Origin: Candidatus Eisenbacteria bacterium RBG_16_71_46
GTDB taxonomy: Bacteria; Eisenbacteria; RBG-16-71-46
Direction: 5' to 3'
Assembly (NCBI GenBank): GCA_001780165.1
Contig: MFFQ01000037.1
Location: forward strand, 62,001 to 126,000
DNA: 64,000 bases
This document shows, one piece after another, positions 42,435 through 50,294 of the stretch. Under the pieces are notes generated by a model. That model saw nothing but the letters and a program-made list of their open reading frames with translations. It was not told the origin of the DNA and did no database searches. Every line of letters begins with the position of its first letter. Position 1 is the first letter of the stretch. The position numbers and the translations under genes are program-made.

Positions 42435-43154
42435 TCAGTGCAGGCTGAAGCGCACCGGGACGGCGACCCACACCGCCACCGGCTTGTTGTTCGAGAGCGC
42501 GGGCTTGAACACCCACTGCTTGACCGCGGCCACGGCGGCGGCATCGAGCATGGCAATGGACTTGACCACGCGGGTGTCCTTCACCTTCCCGTCCTTGCCC
42601 ACCAGGGCCTGGACCATCACCGTGCCGTCCACGTTGGCCTCGCGGGCGATGTCCGGATAGAGCGGCTGCACCTTGGTCACGGCCTCGGGCAGCTCTTCGA
42701 CGTACACGTACTGGCCGAACGCCGGCAGCTCGTCCTCCGACGGCGGCTGGACCACGATCTCGCCCTTGCCCTCGGTCGAGACTCCGGGCGTGATGGCGGC
42801 GATTTCTTCCTGGGACGCGATGGTCTGCTCGGGCGCCGCTTCGGCGTCGGGGACCGGGACCGCGACGCCCACCGAGGGCGGCGCCACCGGCTGCGCGATC
42901 GCCACCTGCGGCGGCGGGGTGTTCTGGGTCAGCGGAGGCGGGGCCGCCAGCTCGCGATACGGCACCACGATCACGCTCACTTCCTTGGTGCTGTGGCTGA
43001 GCAGCGCGCTGGTGCCGAGCGAGAGCAGGAACAGCAGGGTCCAGAGCACGCTGCCCACGACGACCGCCCGGAACATGTACTTCCGGGCGACCTCCTTGAG
43101 CTCGGGCGCCCCATAGGGCATGAACTCGAAGAGCGACAGGCTGGGAGCGCTCAC
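42435..43154 (-). CDS. tonB: TonB family energy transducer
   Basis: TonB carries energy from ExbB/ExbD to outer-membrane receptors. The 239-residue protein has a 30-residue cytoplasmic N-terminus, a transmembrane helix (about 31-53), a proline-rich periplasmic linker (about 70-115, APPPLTQNTPPPQVAIAQP) and a C-terminal TonB domain (about 155-239) with YPDIAREANVDGTVMVQALV and AVKQWVFKPALSNNKPVAVW. Start is GTG at 43154, overlapping the exbD stop (GTGA). The last gene of exbB-exbD-exbD-tonB. Confidence 0.93.
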   Translation of the reverse strand: MSAPSLSLFEFMPYGAPELKEVARKYMFRAVVVGSVLWTLLFLLSLGTSALLSHSTKEVSVIVVPYRELAAPPPLTQNTPPPQVAIAQPVAPPSVGVAVPVPDAEAAPEQTIASQEEIAAITPGVSTEGKGEIVVQPPSEDELPAFGQYVYVEELPEAVTKVQPLYPDIAREANVDGTVMVQALVGKDGKVKDTRVVKSIAMLDAAAVAAVKQWVFKPALSNNKPVAVWVAVPVRFSLH

Positions 43155-43648
43155 AGCGACTCCAACTCCTTCCTCTCTTCCGGCTTGAGTGTTCGCAGCG
43201 AAAACCGAGTCAGACTCGCAAGATCCAAATCGTCGATGATGTCCACCATGTTGTTGAACTTCGCTTCACGGTCGATGGAGATCACGACCACCAGATCCTT
43301 GTTGCCCTTGTAGCCCTTGAACACGTCCTTGAGCCCGATGACGTCGCTGCGCGCCCACGGATCCTTGCCGCGCCGATAGAACACGCGGTCGTCGGGGAGC
43401 ACCCGCACGCTCAGTACCTTCGATTCGGCGACCTCGATTTCGGTCTTTTCGTCCGGTGGCAGGTTGATTTCCAGCGCCTGCGGCGTGCGGAACACCGTGG
43501 TCACCATGAAGAAGATGAGCAGCAGGAAGGCGATGTCCACCATCGGCGTCATGTCGATACGGATTCCGACGCGATGCTTGGGACGGTGGCCCCCCCGGCC
43601 CTTCTTGCCACCTGAGGAACTGCGTTGTGGGGTGTCAACGGCACCCAT
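43151..43648 (-). CDS. exbD: ExbD/TolR family protein
   Basis: A 165-residue biopolymer transport protein: basic 28-residue N-terminus, one transmembrane helix with the essential membrane aspartate in IDMTPMVDIAFLLLIFFM (Asp38), and a periplasmic domain. It is the second of two ExbD genes in the operon. The N-terminal extension is longer and more basic than in the other copy. Two ExbD paralogues beside one ExbB and one TonB are common in FCB-group and delta-type lineages. Confidence 0.92.
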   Translation of the reverse strand: MGAVDTPQRSSSGGKKGRGGHRPKHRVGIRIDMTPMVDIAFLLLIFFMVTTVFRTPQALEINLPPDEKTEIEVAESKVLSVRVLPDDRVFYRRGKDPWARSDVIGLKDVFKGYKGNKDLVVVISIDREAKFNNMVDIIDDLDLASLTRFSLRTLKPEERKELESL

Positions 43649-43675
43649 GGTCGGTCACCTCCCGTGCGGCTGGCA

Positions 43676-44152
43676 TCACGGCTGGGCCGCGGCCGTCTTC
43701 TTGAAGAGACCGCCGGCCCCCTCGAGGTCGGTCTGGACGTTGAACCGCGGGGCTTTCGCCTCCTGCAGCGCGCCCATCATGTCGGCCATCACCCCGTAGG
43801 GCGCGTCCTTGTCCATCTTGACGAGGACACGGGCCTGGGGGTTGGCCGACCGCGCGTTGCTGAGCACGGTGCCCATGTCGTTCCGTACCGCCTCCGGCGG
43901 CAACTCCCGGCTGATTTCCTCACCGCGTTGGCGGTAGACCACCCGCACGGTCGGCACCTTGGTCACCGCGATGGTGATGATGTCGGACTCGGGAGACTTG
44001 GCCTCGGAATTGGACTCCGGCAGCGTGATCTTGTCCTTCTCCGGCGGCTTGAACTGGGTGGTCGCCATGAAGAAGATCAGCAGCAGAAAGGCGATGTCTA
44101 CCATCGGCGTCATGTCGATCGAGATGCCGATGCGACGCTTTTTCTTGAGCAT
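43676..44152 (-). CDS. exbD: ExbD/TolR family protein
   Basis: A 158-residue ExbD: short basic start MLKKKRRIGISIDMTPMVDI with the proton-path aspartate at residue 19, one helix (about 20-37) and a periplasmic domain ending in an alanine/glutamine tail. It follows exbB by 12 bases. Only about a third identical by eye to the neighbouring copy outside the helix, so the two probably form a heteromeric ExbD core. Confidence 0.92.
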   Translation of the reverse strand: MLKKKRRIGISIDMTPMVDIAFLLLIFFMATTQFKPPEKDKITLPESNSEAKSPESDIITIAVTKVPTVRVVYRQRGEEISRELPPEAVRNDMGTVLSNARSANPQARVLVKMDKDAPYGVMADMMGALQEAKAPRFNVQTDLEGAGGLFKKTAAAQP

Positions 44153-44164
44153 GACGGAGCGCTC

Positions 44165-44908
44165 CTACCGCTTCTCGGGGCCGGATGAAGCCGCCAGCAG
44201 CTGCACCGCCTCGTACGACGCCTCGTCCATCATGTAGTTGAAATTGTCCACCCGCGTCACGAACACGTTGTAGGCCACGATCCCCGCAATCGCCGCGAAC
44301 AGCCCGCCGGCGGTGTTGACCAGGGCCTCGGAGATCCCGACCGCCAGCTTGCTCGCGTCCACCGCGCCGGTGTGCCCGAGGGCCGCGAAGGAGCGGATCA
44401 TGCCGATCGTGGTGCCCAGCAGACCGACCATGGTCGCGATCGAGGCGATCGTCGACAGCGCGATGAGATTGCGCTCCAGGAGCGGCACCTCGAGACCGTT
44501 GGCCTCCTGGATCGCCGCCTGCGTCTCGGCCACGATCTTCTCCTTGGTTGCGCCCTCGCTTCGCAGCTGCTGGTAACGCTCGAGTCCGGCCCGGATCACG
44601 TTGGCCGCCGAGCCGCGTTGCTGGGCGCAGGCCTTGATCGCGCCGTCGACGTCACCGGTGTGCAGGCGCTTGCGCACGCTGTTGAGGAAGTCGGGCAGCG
44701 AGCCGCGCCCGCGGGCCTTGCGCAGGCTCCAGATCCGCTCGAAGATGAAGGCGGTCAGGAGAATGACGAGCATGATCAGCAGCGCGACCAGCGGCCCCCC
44801 CGCCCTCATCTGGTGGCCGAACTCGCCCAGCATCGGCAGGTTGTACCAGAGCGCGAACGAGATGACTGCGGCGACGAGGAATCCGACGGGTACGATGAAA
44901 CGACTCAT
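44165..44908 (-). CDS. exbB: MotA/TolQ/ExbB proton channel family protein
   Basis: A 247-residue proton-channel subunit. Helices lie at about 5-22, 38-58, 148-170 and 185-210; the core is ERNLIALSTIASIATMVGLLGTTIGMI and GISEALVNTAGGLFAAIAGIVAYN, typical of ExbB/TolQ. The additional N-terminal helix is usual for ExbB of this group. ATG at 44908 with GGAGGA about 11 bases upstream. First gene of the TonB energising operon. Confidence 0.93.
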   Translation of the reverse strand: MSRFIVPVGFLVAAVISFALWYNLPMLGEFGHQMRAGGPLVALLIMLVILLTAFIFERIWSLRKARGRGSLPDFLNSVRKRLHTGDVDGAIKACAQQRGSAANVIRAGLERYQQLRSEGATKEKIVAETQAAIQEANGLEVPLLERNLIALSTIASIATMVGLLGTTIGMIRSFAALGHTGAVDASKLAVGISEALVNTAGGLFAAIAGIVAYNVFVTRVDNFNYMMDEASYEAVQLLAASSGPEKR

Positions 44909-44976
44909 AGTGTGGCTTTCCTCCCTACCCGCTCGCGTCGTCCCGGCCGTCGCCAGGCGGGTGGTTTCTGGGTGTG

Positions 44977-44993
44977 GGCGGGCTTTCCCCGCC
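44977..44993 (-). terminator. Hairpin between the STAS gene and exbB
   Basis: GGCGGG-GAAAG-CCCGCC on the transcribed strand, a perfect 6 bp GC stem about 20 bases after the STAS stop codon, without a T-tract. It probably separates the pstS-like/TPR/STAS unit from exbB. Confidence 0.45.
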
Positions 44994-45012
44994 GGCTACG
45001 GCCCGGAGGGCG

Positions 45013-45360
45013 CTAGACCGACTCCTTCTCCGAGAAGCTGGCGATCGCCTGCTCCTCGTTGGGAAACACGTCGAAAACCAGCGACAGCTTGGTGATGACG
45101 AAGATGTTCTCGATCCGCTTGTCGACCGAGGCCAGCTTCATCTGCCCGCCGCGGCGCACGTAGTTCGAATGCGCCGAGATCAGGACGCCCAGCGCGGTGG
45201 AGTTCAGGTGCTGGGTCTCGGCCAGGTTGATGACCAGGTTCTTGTTCCCGGCTTCGCTCAGGGCCTTGATCGACTGCTCCAAGTCGTCGGTCTCGTCACC
45301 GCCGGTGAGATAACCCTTCGGCGAGACCACGACGACGTTCCCCACCTGCCGCTGTTTCAT
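45013..45360 (-). CDS. STAS domain protein (anti-sigma factor antagonist type)
   Basis: A 115-residue single STAS domain. NLVINLAETQHLNSTALGVL contains Ser54 at the position that is phosphorylated by anti-sigma kinases in SpoIIAA/RsbV-type proteins. ATG at 45360 overlaps the stop of the TPR gene (ATGA). No anti-sigma kinase or sigma factor gene is nearby, so its partner is encoded elsewhere. The coupling to a TPR protein and a phosphate-type binding protein is unusual. Confidence 0.85.
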   Translation of the reverse strand: MKQRQVGNVVVVSPKGYLTGGDETDDLEQSIKALSEAGNKNLVINLAETQHLNSTALGVLISAHSNYVRRGGQMKLASVDKRIENIFVITKLSLVFDVFPNEEQAIASFSEKESV

Positions 45361-47141
45361 CGTCCCCCTCCCTCGAGGCTCTTCTTCCCTCTCAGCGCAT
45401 CGGGCTGCCGGGGGTCCAATTGGAGCGCCCGGTCGTAATTCTCTATCGCCCTGCGGCGGTTTCCCGAATTCTGGTACCCCTGCGCCAGCCACACCCAGGC
45501 CTGGACATCCTTGTCGTTGATCTCCAACGACTTCTGCAACAGTTCGATCGCCTCGTCATACTGTTTGTCCAGCAAGTAGTAGAAGCCGAGCTGGCGCAGC
45601 GCGACCGCCGCGAAGCCGCCGGTCGAGTCGATCTCCACCGACCGTTCCAGGGCCGCCCGCGCCTGGGGGATCGAGTCCAGCTGCGCGTACAGGATGCCGA
45701 CCCAGAAATGACGGTCCGCGCGCTCCGGCTCGAGCGCGGCCGCCTGGCGAAGCGCTTCGAGCGCTTCAGGATACTGCTTGAGCTCCTTGTATGCCAAGCC
45801 GAGAAAGTAGTAGGGCTCGCCGTTGCCCGGGTCAAGGGCGATCCGCCGCTTGAGCAGCTCCACCGCGGCCGGATAGTCCTGGAGCCGGAACTTCATCTTT
45901 CCAAGTTCGTTGAGCGCGAAGCGGGCATCCCGCGAGCTGGGATTGCGCTCGATGATCCCGTTGTAAAGCGATTCCGCCGCCGCTGGCTGGTCCCGGATCA
46001 CGTAGACCTGGCCGATCCTGAGCTGATCCGAGATGTCGGGCTCGCCCTTCGCGTACGCCTGGAGCGCCTTGTCCCACTCGCGCTGTTCCACGTAGGCGCG
46101 CCCGAGCAGGGTGAAGGCTTCCTTGCTCTTGTCGCCCAGCGAGTCCGCCCGCTGCAAGCTCGCGATCGCGGCCTCGGGCATGCGCAGGAAGTAGAGGGTA
46201 CGCCCCAGCAGGCTCCATCCGCGCGCGTCGCCCGGCTCGAGCTGGGTGTATTTCTCGAGGTTCACCCGGGCCTCGGCATAGCGCTTGGGGTCGGCCGGAC
46301 CCGAGAGATAGAACAGGTTGCCGAGCGCGAGCTGGGCCGGCGCGAATTCGGGGTCACGGCTCACCGCCCAGCGGTACTCCTGCAGGGCATCGGTGTAGCG
46401 CTTGTCGAAGTAAAGAGCCTGGCCCAGCTGGTAGTGCAACTCGACGTCCGTCGAGTCCGCCCGCAGCGCCGACTGGAACTCGGGGACGGCCAAGGCCGGA
46501 ATCCCGCGCTTGAGGTAGAAGTTGCCCAACGCCTGGTGCGGAGCCGCGTCCTCCGGAGCCTCCTCGCGGGCTCGCGTGAAGTAGATTCCCGCGTCGCGCA
46601 GCGAATCGCGCGCCATTTCGGCGTTCCCGAGCGCCACCAGGAACCTGGGCCGCCACTTCGGCCCCCACTTGAGCCCCTCGTTGAGCGCGTCGACCGCCTG
46701 GCTGTGCTGTCTGATCTGGACCAGGCACTCACCCAGCCCCAATTGGGCCTCGGGGAACTTGCGGTCGAGATCGGTGGCCTTGCGGAAGAGCGCCACCGCC
46801 CGATCGCACTGGCCCTGGCGTCGCAGCACATCCGCCTGGCCGTAATAGGCCATGGCGAGGTTGGGGTCCATCTTCGCGGCCTGCTGGAAGGCCTCCATCG
46901 CGCTCGCGTAATGACGCCGCTTGAGCCACACTTGGCCCACGCCCGCGCGTCCCTCGGCGGAGCCCTGTGCCGCCGCCTTCTCGAACGACGCCTGGGCGTC
47001 GTCCAGGCGGCCGGCCAGGAGCGCGTTGCGGCCGTCCTTCAGGTCGTCCGCGCGCACGCTCCCCGGCGGAACCACCGCGAGGACGATCGCGACAAGCAAG
47101 GCGGGCCCGATGCGGGCGATGATGCGTCTGCGTCCGTTCAT
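45357..47141 (-). CDS. Tetratricopeptide repeat protein, probably secreted
   Basis: A 594-residue protein with a basic N-terminus and a signal-type helix (about 12-30, cleavage around VRADD), followed by about 15 consecutive TPR units almost to the end (examples: AMAYYGQADVLRRQGQCDRA, EPYYFLGLAYKELKQYPEAL, VQAWVWLAQGYQNSGNRRRA). It should be an extended periplasmic solenoid for protein contacts. ATG at 47141 overlaps the stop of the PstS-like gene by four bases. No enzymatic domain. Confidence 0.88.
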   Translation of the reverse strand: MNGRRRIIARIGPALLVAIVLAVVPPGSVRADDLKDGRNALLAGRLDDAQASFEKAAAQGSAEGRAGVGQVWLKRRHYASAMEAFQQAAKMDPNLAMAYYGQADVLRRQGQCDRAVALFRKATDLDRKFPEAQLGLGECLVQIRQHSQAVDALNEGLKWGPKWRPRFLVALGNAEMARDSLRDAGIYFTRAREEAPEDAAPHQALGNFYLKRGIPALAVPEFQSALRADSTDVELHYQLGQALYFDKRYTDALQEYRWAVSRDPEFAPAQLALGNLFYLSGPADPKRYAEARVNLEKYTQLEPGDARGWSLLGRTLYFLRMPEAAIASLQRADSLGDKSKEAFTLLGRAYVEQREWDKALQAYAKGEPDISDQLRIGQVYVIRDQPAAAESLYNGIIERNPSSRDARFALNELGKMKFRLQDYPAAVELLKRRIALDPGNGEPYYFLGLAYKELKQYPEALEALRQAAALEPERADRHFWVGILYAQLDSIPQARAALERSVEIDSTGGFAAVALRQLGFYYLLDKQYDEAIELLQKSLEINDKDVQAWVWLAQGYQNSGNRRRAIENYDRALQLDPRQPDALRGKKSLEGGGR

Positions 47142-48085
47142 GGCGTGGATGACCGATCTCCGGTCGTCGGGTGAGAGCCCAGCATCGGCGAGCGGCGCAC
47201 GAAGCGGACCGGCACGGCGGTCGGCACCAGGCCGGCCCGGTGGACGAGATCCTGGCCGTCGCGGCTCGTGACGAAGGTGACGAAGCCGCTCGCCAGCTTT
47301 GCGCCCTCGGGCCGCACGAACAGGTTGAAGTAGCGGGTCAGCGGGTAGTCTCCCTTGTACACCGTCTCGGGATCGGGGTTCCAGTAGGGCAACCCGGTGA
47401 GGCTCGCCACCCGCAATACCTTCGCGCCCCGCTTCGCCCAGGGCATAGACACGTACCCGATGGCGTTCGGATCCTCGATCACCCGCTCCACGGCCAGCGA
47501 ATCGGACGCGACGCGGGCCGCACGCGCGAGCGGCGGCTCGTTGCCCAGCACCTGGCGAATGAGCGATTCGGAGATCCCCGAGCCCGGCGGCAGGACCACC
47601 GGCACGATCGGCTGGTCGGAACCGCCGAGGCTCGACCATCGCGAGATCTCGCCACGGAAGATCCCGCGGAGATCGTCGATCGCGATGTTCTCGAGCGGAT
47701 TGAGCGGATGCACGATCACGGCGATCGCGTCGCGAGCGAACCGATAGCCTTCCAGTTGCAGCCCTCCTCTGACGGCGGCGCCGCGCTCCTCCGGTTCGAG
47801 CTCACGCCCGACGACCGCGAGATCGCACGTCGCTCCGAACAGGTCACTGATCGCCTGGCGCGACGACCCGACTCGCAGCTCGATGACGGCCTGAGGGTAG
47901 AGGGCTTGGAAAGCCGACTGCTCACGCTCCATGAGTCCACGGGCCTCGGTCTCGCATACGACCTGAATACGCCCGCTGGTCAGGGAGTCTTCCGTGGGGC
48001 CGGAGGCGGACTTGGGAGCGCAGCCGCCCAGAGTCACCGCGACGCCTCCTAAGAACAGGAGCGACGAGGCGAGCATGACCCGCAC
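47138..48085 (-). CDS. PstS-like phosphate/substrate-binding lipoprotein
   Basis: A 315-residue PBP-like protein with a lipoprotein signal (lipobox TLGGC, cysteine around residue 22). The mature part shows the PstS fold: LRVGSSRQAISDLFGATCDLAVVGREL, DAIAVIVHPLNP, LRGIFRGEISRWSSLGGSD, PGSGISESLI, DPNAIGYVSM. No pstC/pstA/pstB genes follow; the next genes are TPR and STAS. GTG at 48085 is preferred to ATG at 48076 because it supplies the positive residue expected in a signal peptide; both lack a clear ribosome-binding site. Promoter at 48112-48141. Confidence 0.85.
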   Translation of the reverse strand: MRVMLASSLLFLGGVAVTLGGCAPKSASGPTEDSLTSGRIQVVCETEARGLMEREQSAFQALYPQAVIELRVGSSRQAISDLFGATCDLAVVGRELEPEERGAAVRGGLQLEGYRFARDAIAVIVHPLNPLENIAIDDLRGIFRGEISRWSSLGGSDQPIVPVVLPPGSGISESLIRQVLGNEPPLARAARVASDSLAVERVIEDPNAIGYVSMPWAKRGAKVLRVASLTGLPYWNPDPETVYKGDYPLTRYFNLFVRPEGAKLASGFVTFVTSRDGQDLVHRAGLVPTAVPVRFVRRSPMLGSHPTTGDRSSTP

Positions 48086-48111
48086 GCACGCTGGGTGAAC
48101 GAAGTACCCAA

Positions 48112-48141
48112 AGTGTAAGTATTTGAACCGAGTCGTGTCAA
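48112..48141 (-). promoter_or_regulatory. Promoter of the PstS-like/TPR/STAS operon
   Basis: TTGACA (48141-48136, perfect), 18 bp spacer, TACACT (48117-48112). Predicted start of transcription about 20 bases before the GTG at 48085. The local sequence is much more A+T-rich than its surroundings. Confidence 0.7.
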
Positions 48142-48262
48142 CCACCCGCTCGCCTTCCTGACCGCCCCTTTTGGATGCTCGCACGGCGGAGAAGCTCGCT
48201 CGGACGAATCGAGAGCGCGCCAGACTAGTCAGGCGACATGGACCTGTCAAGAAATCCGCGCC

Positions 48263-48305
48263 GTCCGGAGATCTCCGGACATCTCCACTCCGAGAATCTC
48301 CACTT
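48263..48305. promoter_or_regulatory. Perfect 18 bp palindrome with adjacent direct repeats (operator candidate)
   Basis: GTCCGGAGATCTCCGGAC (48263-48280) is a perfect palindrome. The element ATCTCC recurs at 48271, 48281 and 48296, the last two as ATCTCCACTC and ATCTCCACTT, 15 bases apart. It lies between the divergent PstS-like and GT-C genes, about 120 bases upstream of the former's -35 box. The remaining stretch, 48306-48520, holds no further recognisable element or gene. Confidence 0.5.
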
Positions 48306-48520
48306 GCCTCGGGAGAACTCCGGGGCTAGGCTCCGAGATCCGGATCGGTTTCCGGCACATCCGGCCGCATGCCTTTCGGTGTCTTGGGGGAGTCCCCCCG
48401 GTTTTCGCGTCCAAAAGCACCGCGCTGCTCATCCCTGTTTGGCGTGCGATCGGATACCTCTCGCTGGGGTAAACGGACTCCCCCTTTGCCTCTCCCGCTG
48501 CCAGCTCGCGGTGCGGCGCC

Positions 48521-50092
48521 ATGGTCCAGGGCCACGGCGCCCCGCGGTTTTCGGGTCCCGGCGCCCCGGTGAGCAAGGGCGGCCGCCGCGGCGCTTCCCC
48601 GCCTCGCCCGCCGGCTCCGGCGCCGCCCCCGCCGCTGCTTCCGCCGCTGGCCGAGGTGCTCGATCCGCGCGGGCCCTTTCTCGTCCCTCTGCTCCTGTTG
48701 CTGGTCACGCGCCTCGCGCTGTGGGCGCTGGTGCCGAACGCCTCCGAGGATGCGTACATCACCTTTCGCTACGCGCGGAACTTCGCCGCCGGGCACGGTC
48801 TGGTCTACAACCCGGGCGAGCACGTCTTCGGCTTCTCCTCGCCTCTGTGGACTCTGTGGAGCGCCCTCGGCATCCGCCTGACGGGAGAACCCGTGGCCTG
48901 GGTCCGCGCCACCAGCCTCGCCGGCGACCTGGTGACGCTGCTGATGATGGGTGCCCTGCTGGCGCGCCACGCCTCGGCGGCCGCGGCCTGGTGCTTCACC
49001 TACTTTTTCGCCGCGTGGCCCTACTTCGCAGCGGTGGCGGTGTCGGGCATGGAGAACGGGGGCATGCTGAGCCTGATCGTGCTCGGCGCCGTCCTGGCCG
49101 GGCGCCGAAGCCCGCTGGCGGGGCCCGCCCTGGCGGCCCTCGCCCTCCTGCGGCCGGAAGGCCTGGCCGCCGCGGTGGTGCTCGCGCTCGGCGCGGGGTG
49201 GAGGGCGCGCGTCACGGCTGCAGCACTCACCGTCGTCGGCCTGATCGCGCTGGCGGCCTACTTCGGTGGCATCGTGCCCCAGAGCGTCATCGCCAAATCC
49301 AGCCTCTACGGCACGCCGGGACCCTGGGCCGGGCGGCACTGGTGGGATTGGCTCTCGCCGGTGGCGTTGGGGCGCGCCCCCACCCTCCTCGAAGGCGTGC
49401 ACCTGTTCGTCATGAGTGTGGTGTTCGCGCCCGCGGTCGTGGTCGGAGCGCTGGCCGTGTGGCGCGCGCGGCGCACGCCGCTCGCCCTCGCGATCGCCGC
49501 GTGCCTGGTGGTCTGGCTCGGATACAGCGTGCTCGGCGTGGCGTATTTCTACTGGTACCTCGTCGTGCCGCTCGGAGGTCTCGCCGCGCTGGCGGCGGTC
49601 GGCCTGCCGCGCATCGTGCGGGGCCCCGCGATCTACGTCGCGCTCGCGCTGTTCGTGCCCGGCATGTGGAGCATCGGCTACTCCCTCTACCTGGGGCGCG
49701 CCTTCAACGAGGCCTCGGACTTCGGCGGCGCCGCCCGCTACCTGGCCCGGCACGCCCGCCCGGGGGAGACGGTGATGCTCGAGCCCATCGGCCTGGTGGG
49801 TTTCACCGCGCCGCTGCGGGTGATCGACGAGATCGGGCTCGTCACCCCGCGCGTCGCGGCGCGGCGCCGCGCCGGGTCCGGCTGGTACGCGGACATCGCA
49901 TTGAGCGAGCGTCCCGAGTGGCTCGTGGTGCGGCGCGGAGTGCTGCGCGAGGGCGCGGCGTTCGCCGGGGCGGGGGCTCCGTTCCGCAGCGGAGCCGAGC
50001 GCGACTCGCTGCTCGCGCACTATCGGGTCGAAGACGCGGTCGGGGGCTCGGCGGGGGATCAACAGCTCCTGATCATGCGCCGCGCGCGCTAG
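48521..50092 (+). CDS. GT-C type membrane glycosyltransferase family protein
   Basis: A 523-residue membrane protein with about ten hydrophobic helices and the early motif NASEDAYITFRYARNFAAGH followed by GLVYNPGEHVFGFSSPLW, the pattern of GT-C polyprenyl-phosphate-sugar-dependent glycosyltransferase relatives (aspartate in the first extracytoplasmic loop). The C-terminal 130 residues are a soluble extracytoplasmic domain. The N-terminus before the first helix is proline-rich. ATG at 48521 is assumed; GTG at 48569 is an alternative, neither has a good ribosome-binding site. Acceptor and sugar unknown. Confidence 0.75.
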   Translation: MVQGHGAPRFSGPGAPVSKGGRRGASPPRPPAPAPPPPLLPPLAEVLDPRGPFLVPLLLLLVTRLALWALVPNASEDAYITFRYARNFAAGHGLVYNPGEHVFGFSSPLWTLWSALGIRLTGEPVAWVRATSLAGDLVTLLMMGALLARHASAAAAWCFTYFFAAWPYFAAVAVSGMENGGMLSLIVLGAVLAGRRSPLAGPALAALALLRPEGLAAAVVLALGAGWRARVTAAALTVVGLIALAAYFGGIVPQSVIAKSSLYGTPGPWAGRHWWDWLSPVALGRAPTLLEGVHLFVMSVVFAPAVVVGALAVWRARRTPLALAIAACLVVWLGYSVLGVAYFYWYLVVPLGGLAALAAVGLPRIVRGPAIYVALALFVPGMWSIGYSLYLGRAFNEASDFGGAARYLARHARPGETVMLEPIGLVGFTAPLRVIDEIGLVTPRVAARRRAGSGWYADIALSERPEWLVVRRGVLREGAAFAGAGAPFRSGAERDSLLAHYRVEDAVGGSAGDQQLLIMRRAR

Positions 50093-50093
50093 C

Positions 50094-50280
50094 CTGGACG
50101 ATTCATGAACCGCCAGCCGAGACTGCGAGCTGCGCGTCAGCCGCAAGGAGTTCGACCGGCCGCGAGGGGCACCCGCGAAGCGGGTCCCGTGTCGCTCACG
50201 TCGAGGACGCGGCCGGTCGAACGACGCCGCGGATGGCGCGCAGCTCGCGGTCGTAGGCGGCGGGCCCATGAATAGTCCAG
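50094..50280. repeat. Large nested inverted repeat between convergent genes
   Basis: Three concentric arm pairs: CTGGACGATTCATG (50094-50107) with CATGAATAGTCCAG (50267-50280), 13 of 14; GCGAGCTGCGCG (50125-50136) with CGCGCAGCTCGC (50237-50248), perfect; and GTTCGACCGGCCGCG (50150-50164) with CGCGGCCGGTCGAAC (50208-50222), perfect. The centre holds ACCCGC-GAA-GCGGGT (50171-50185). It starts two bases after the GT-C stop and ends 14 bases before the asnS stop, so it may serve as a bidirectional terminator. Confidence 0.8.
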
Positions 50281-50294
50281 GCCAGGCTCCGCCC

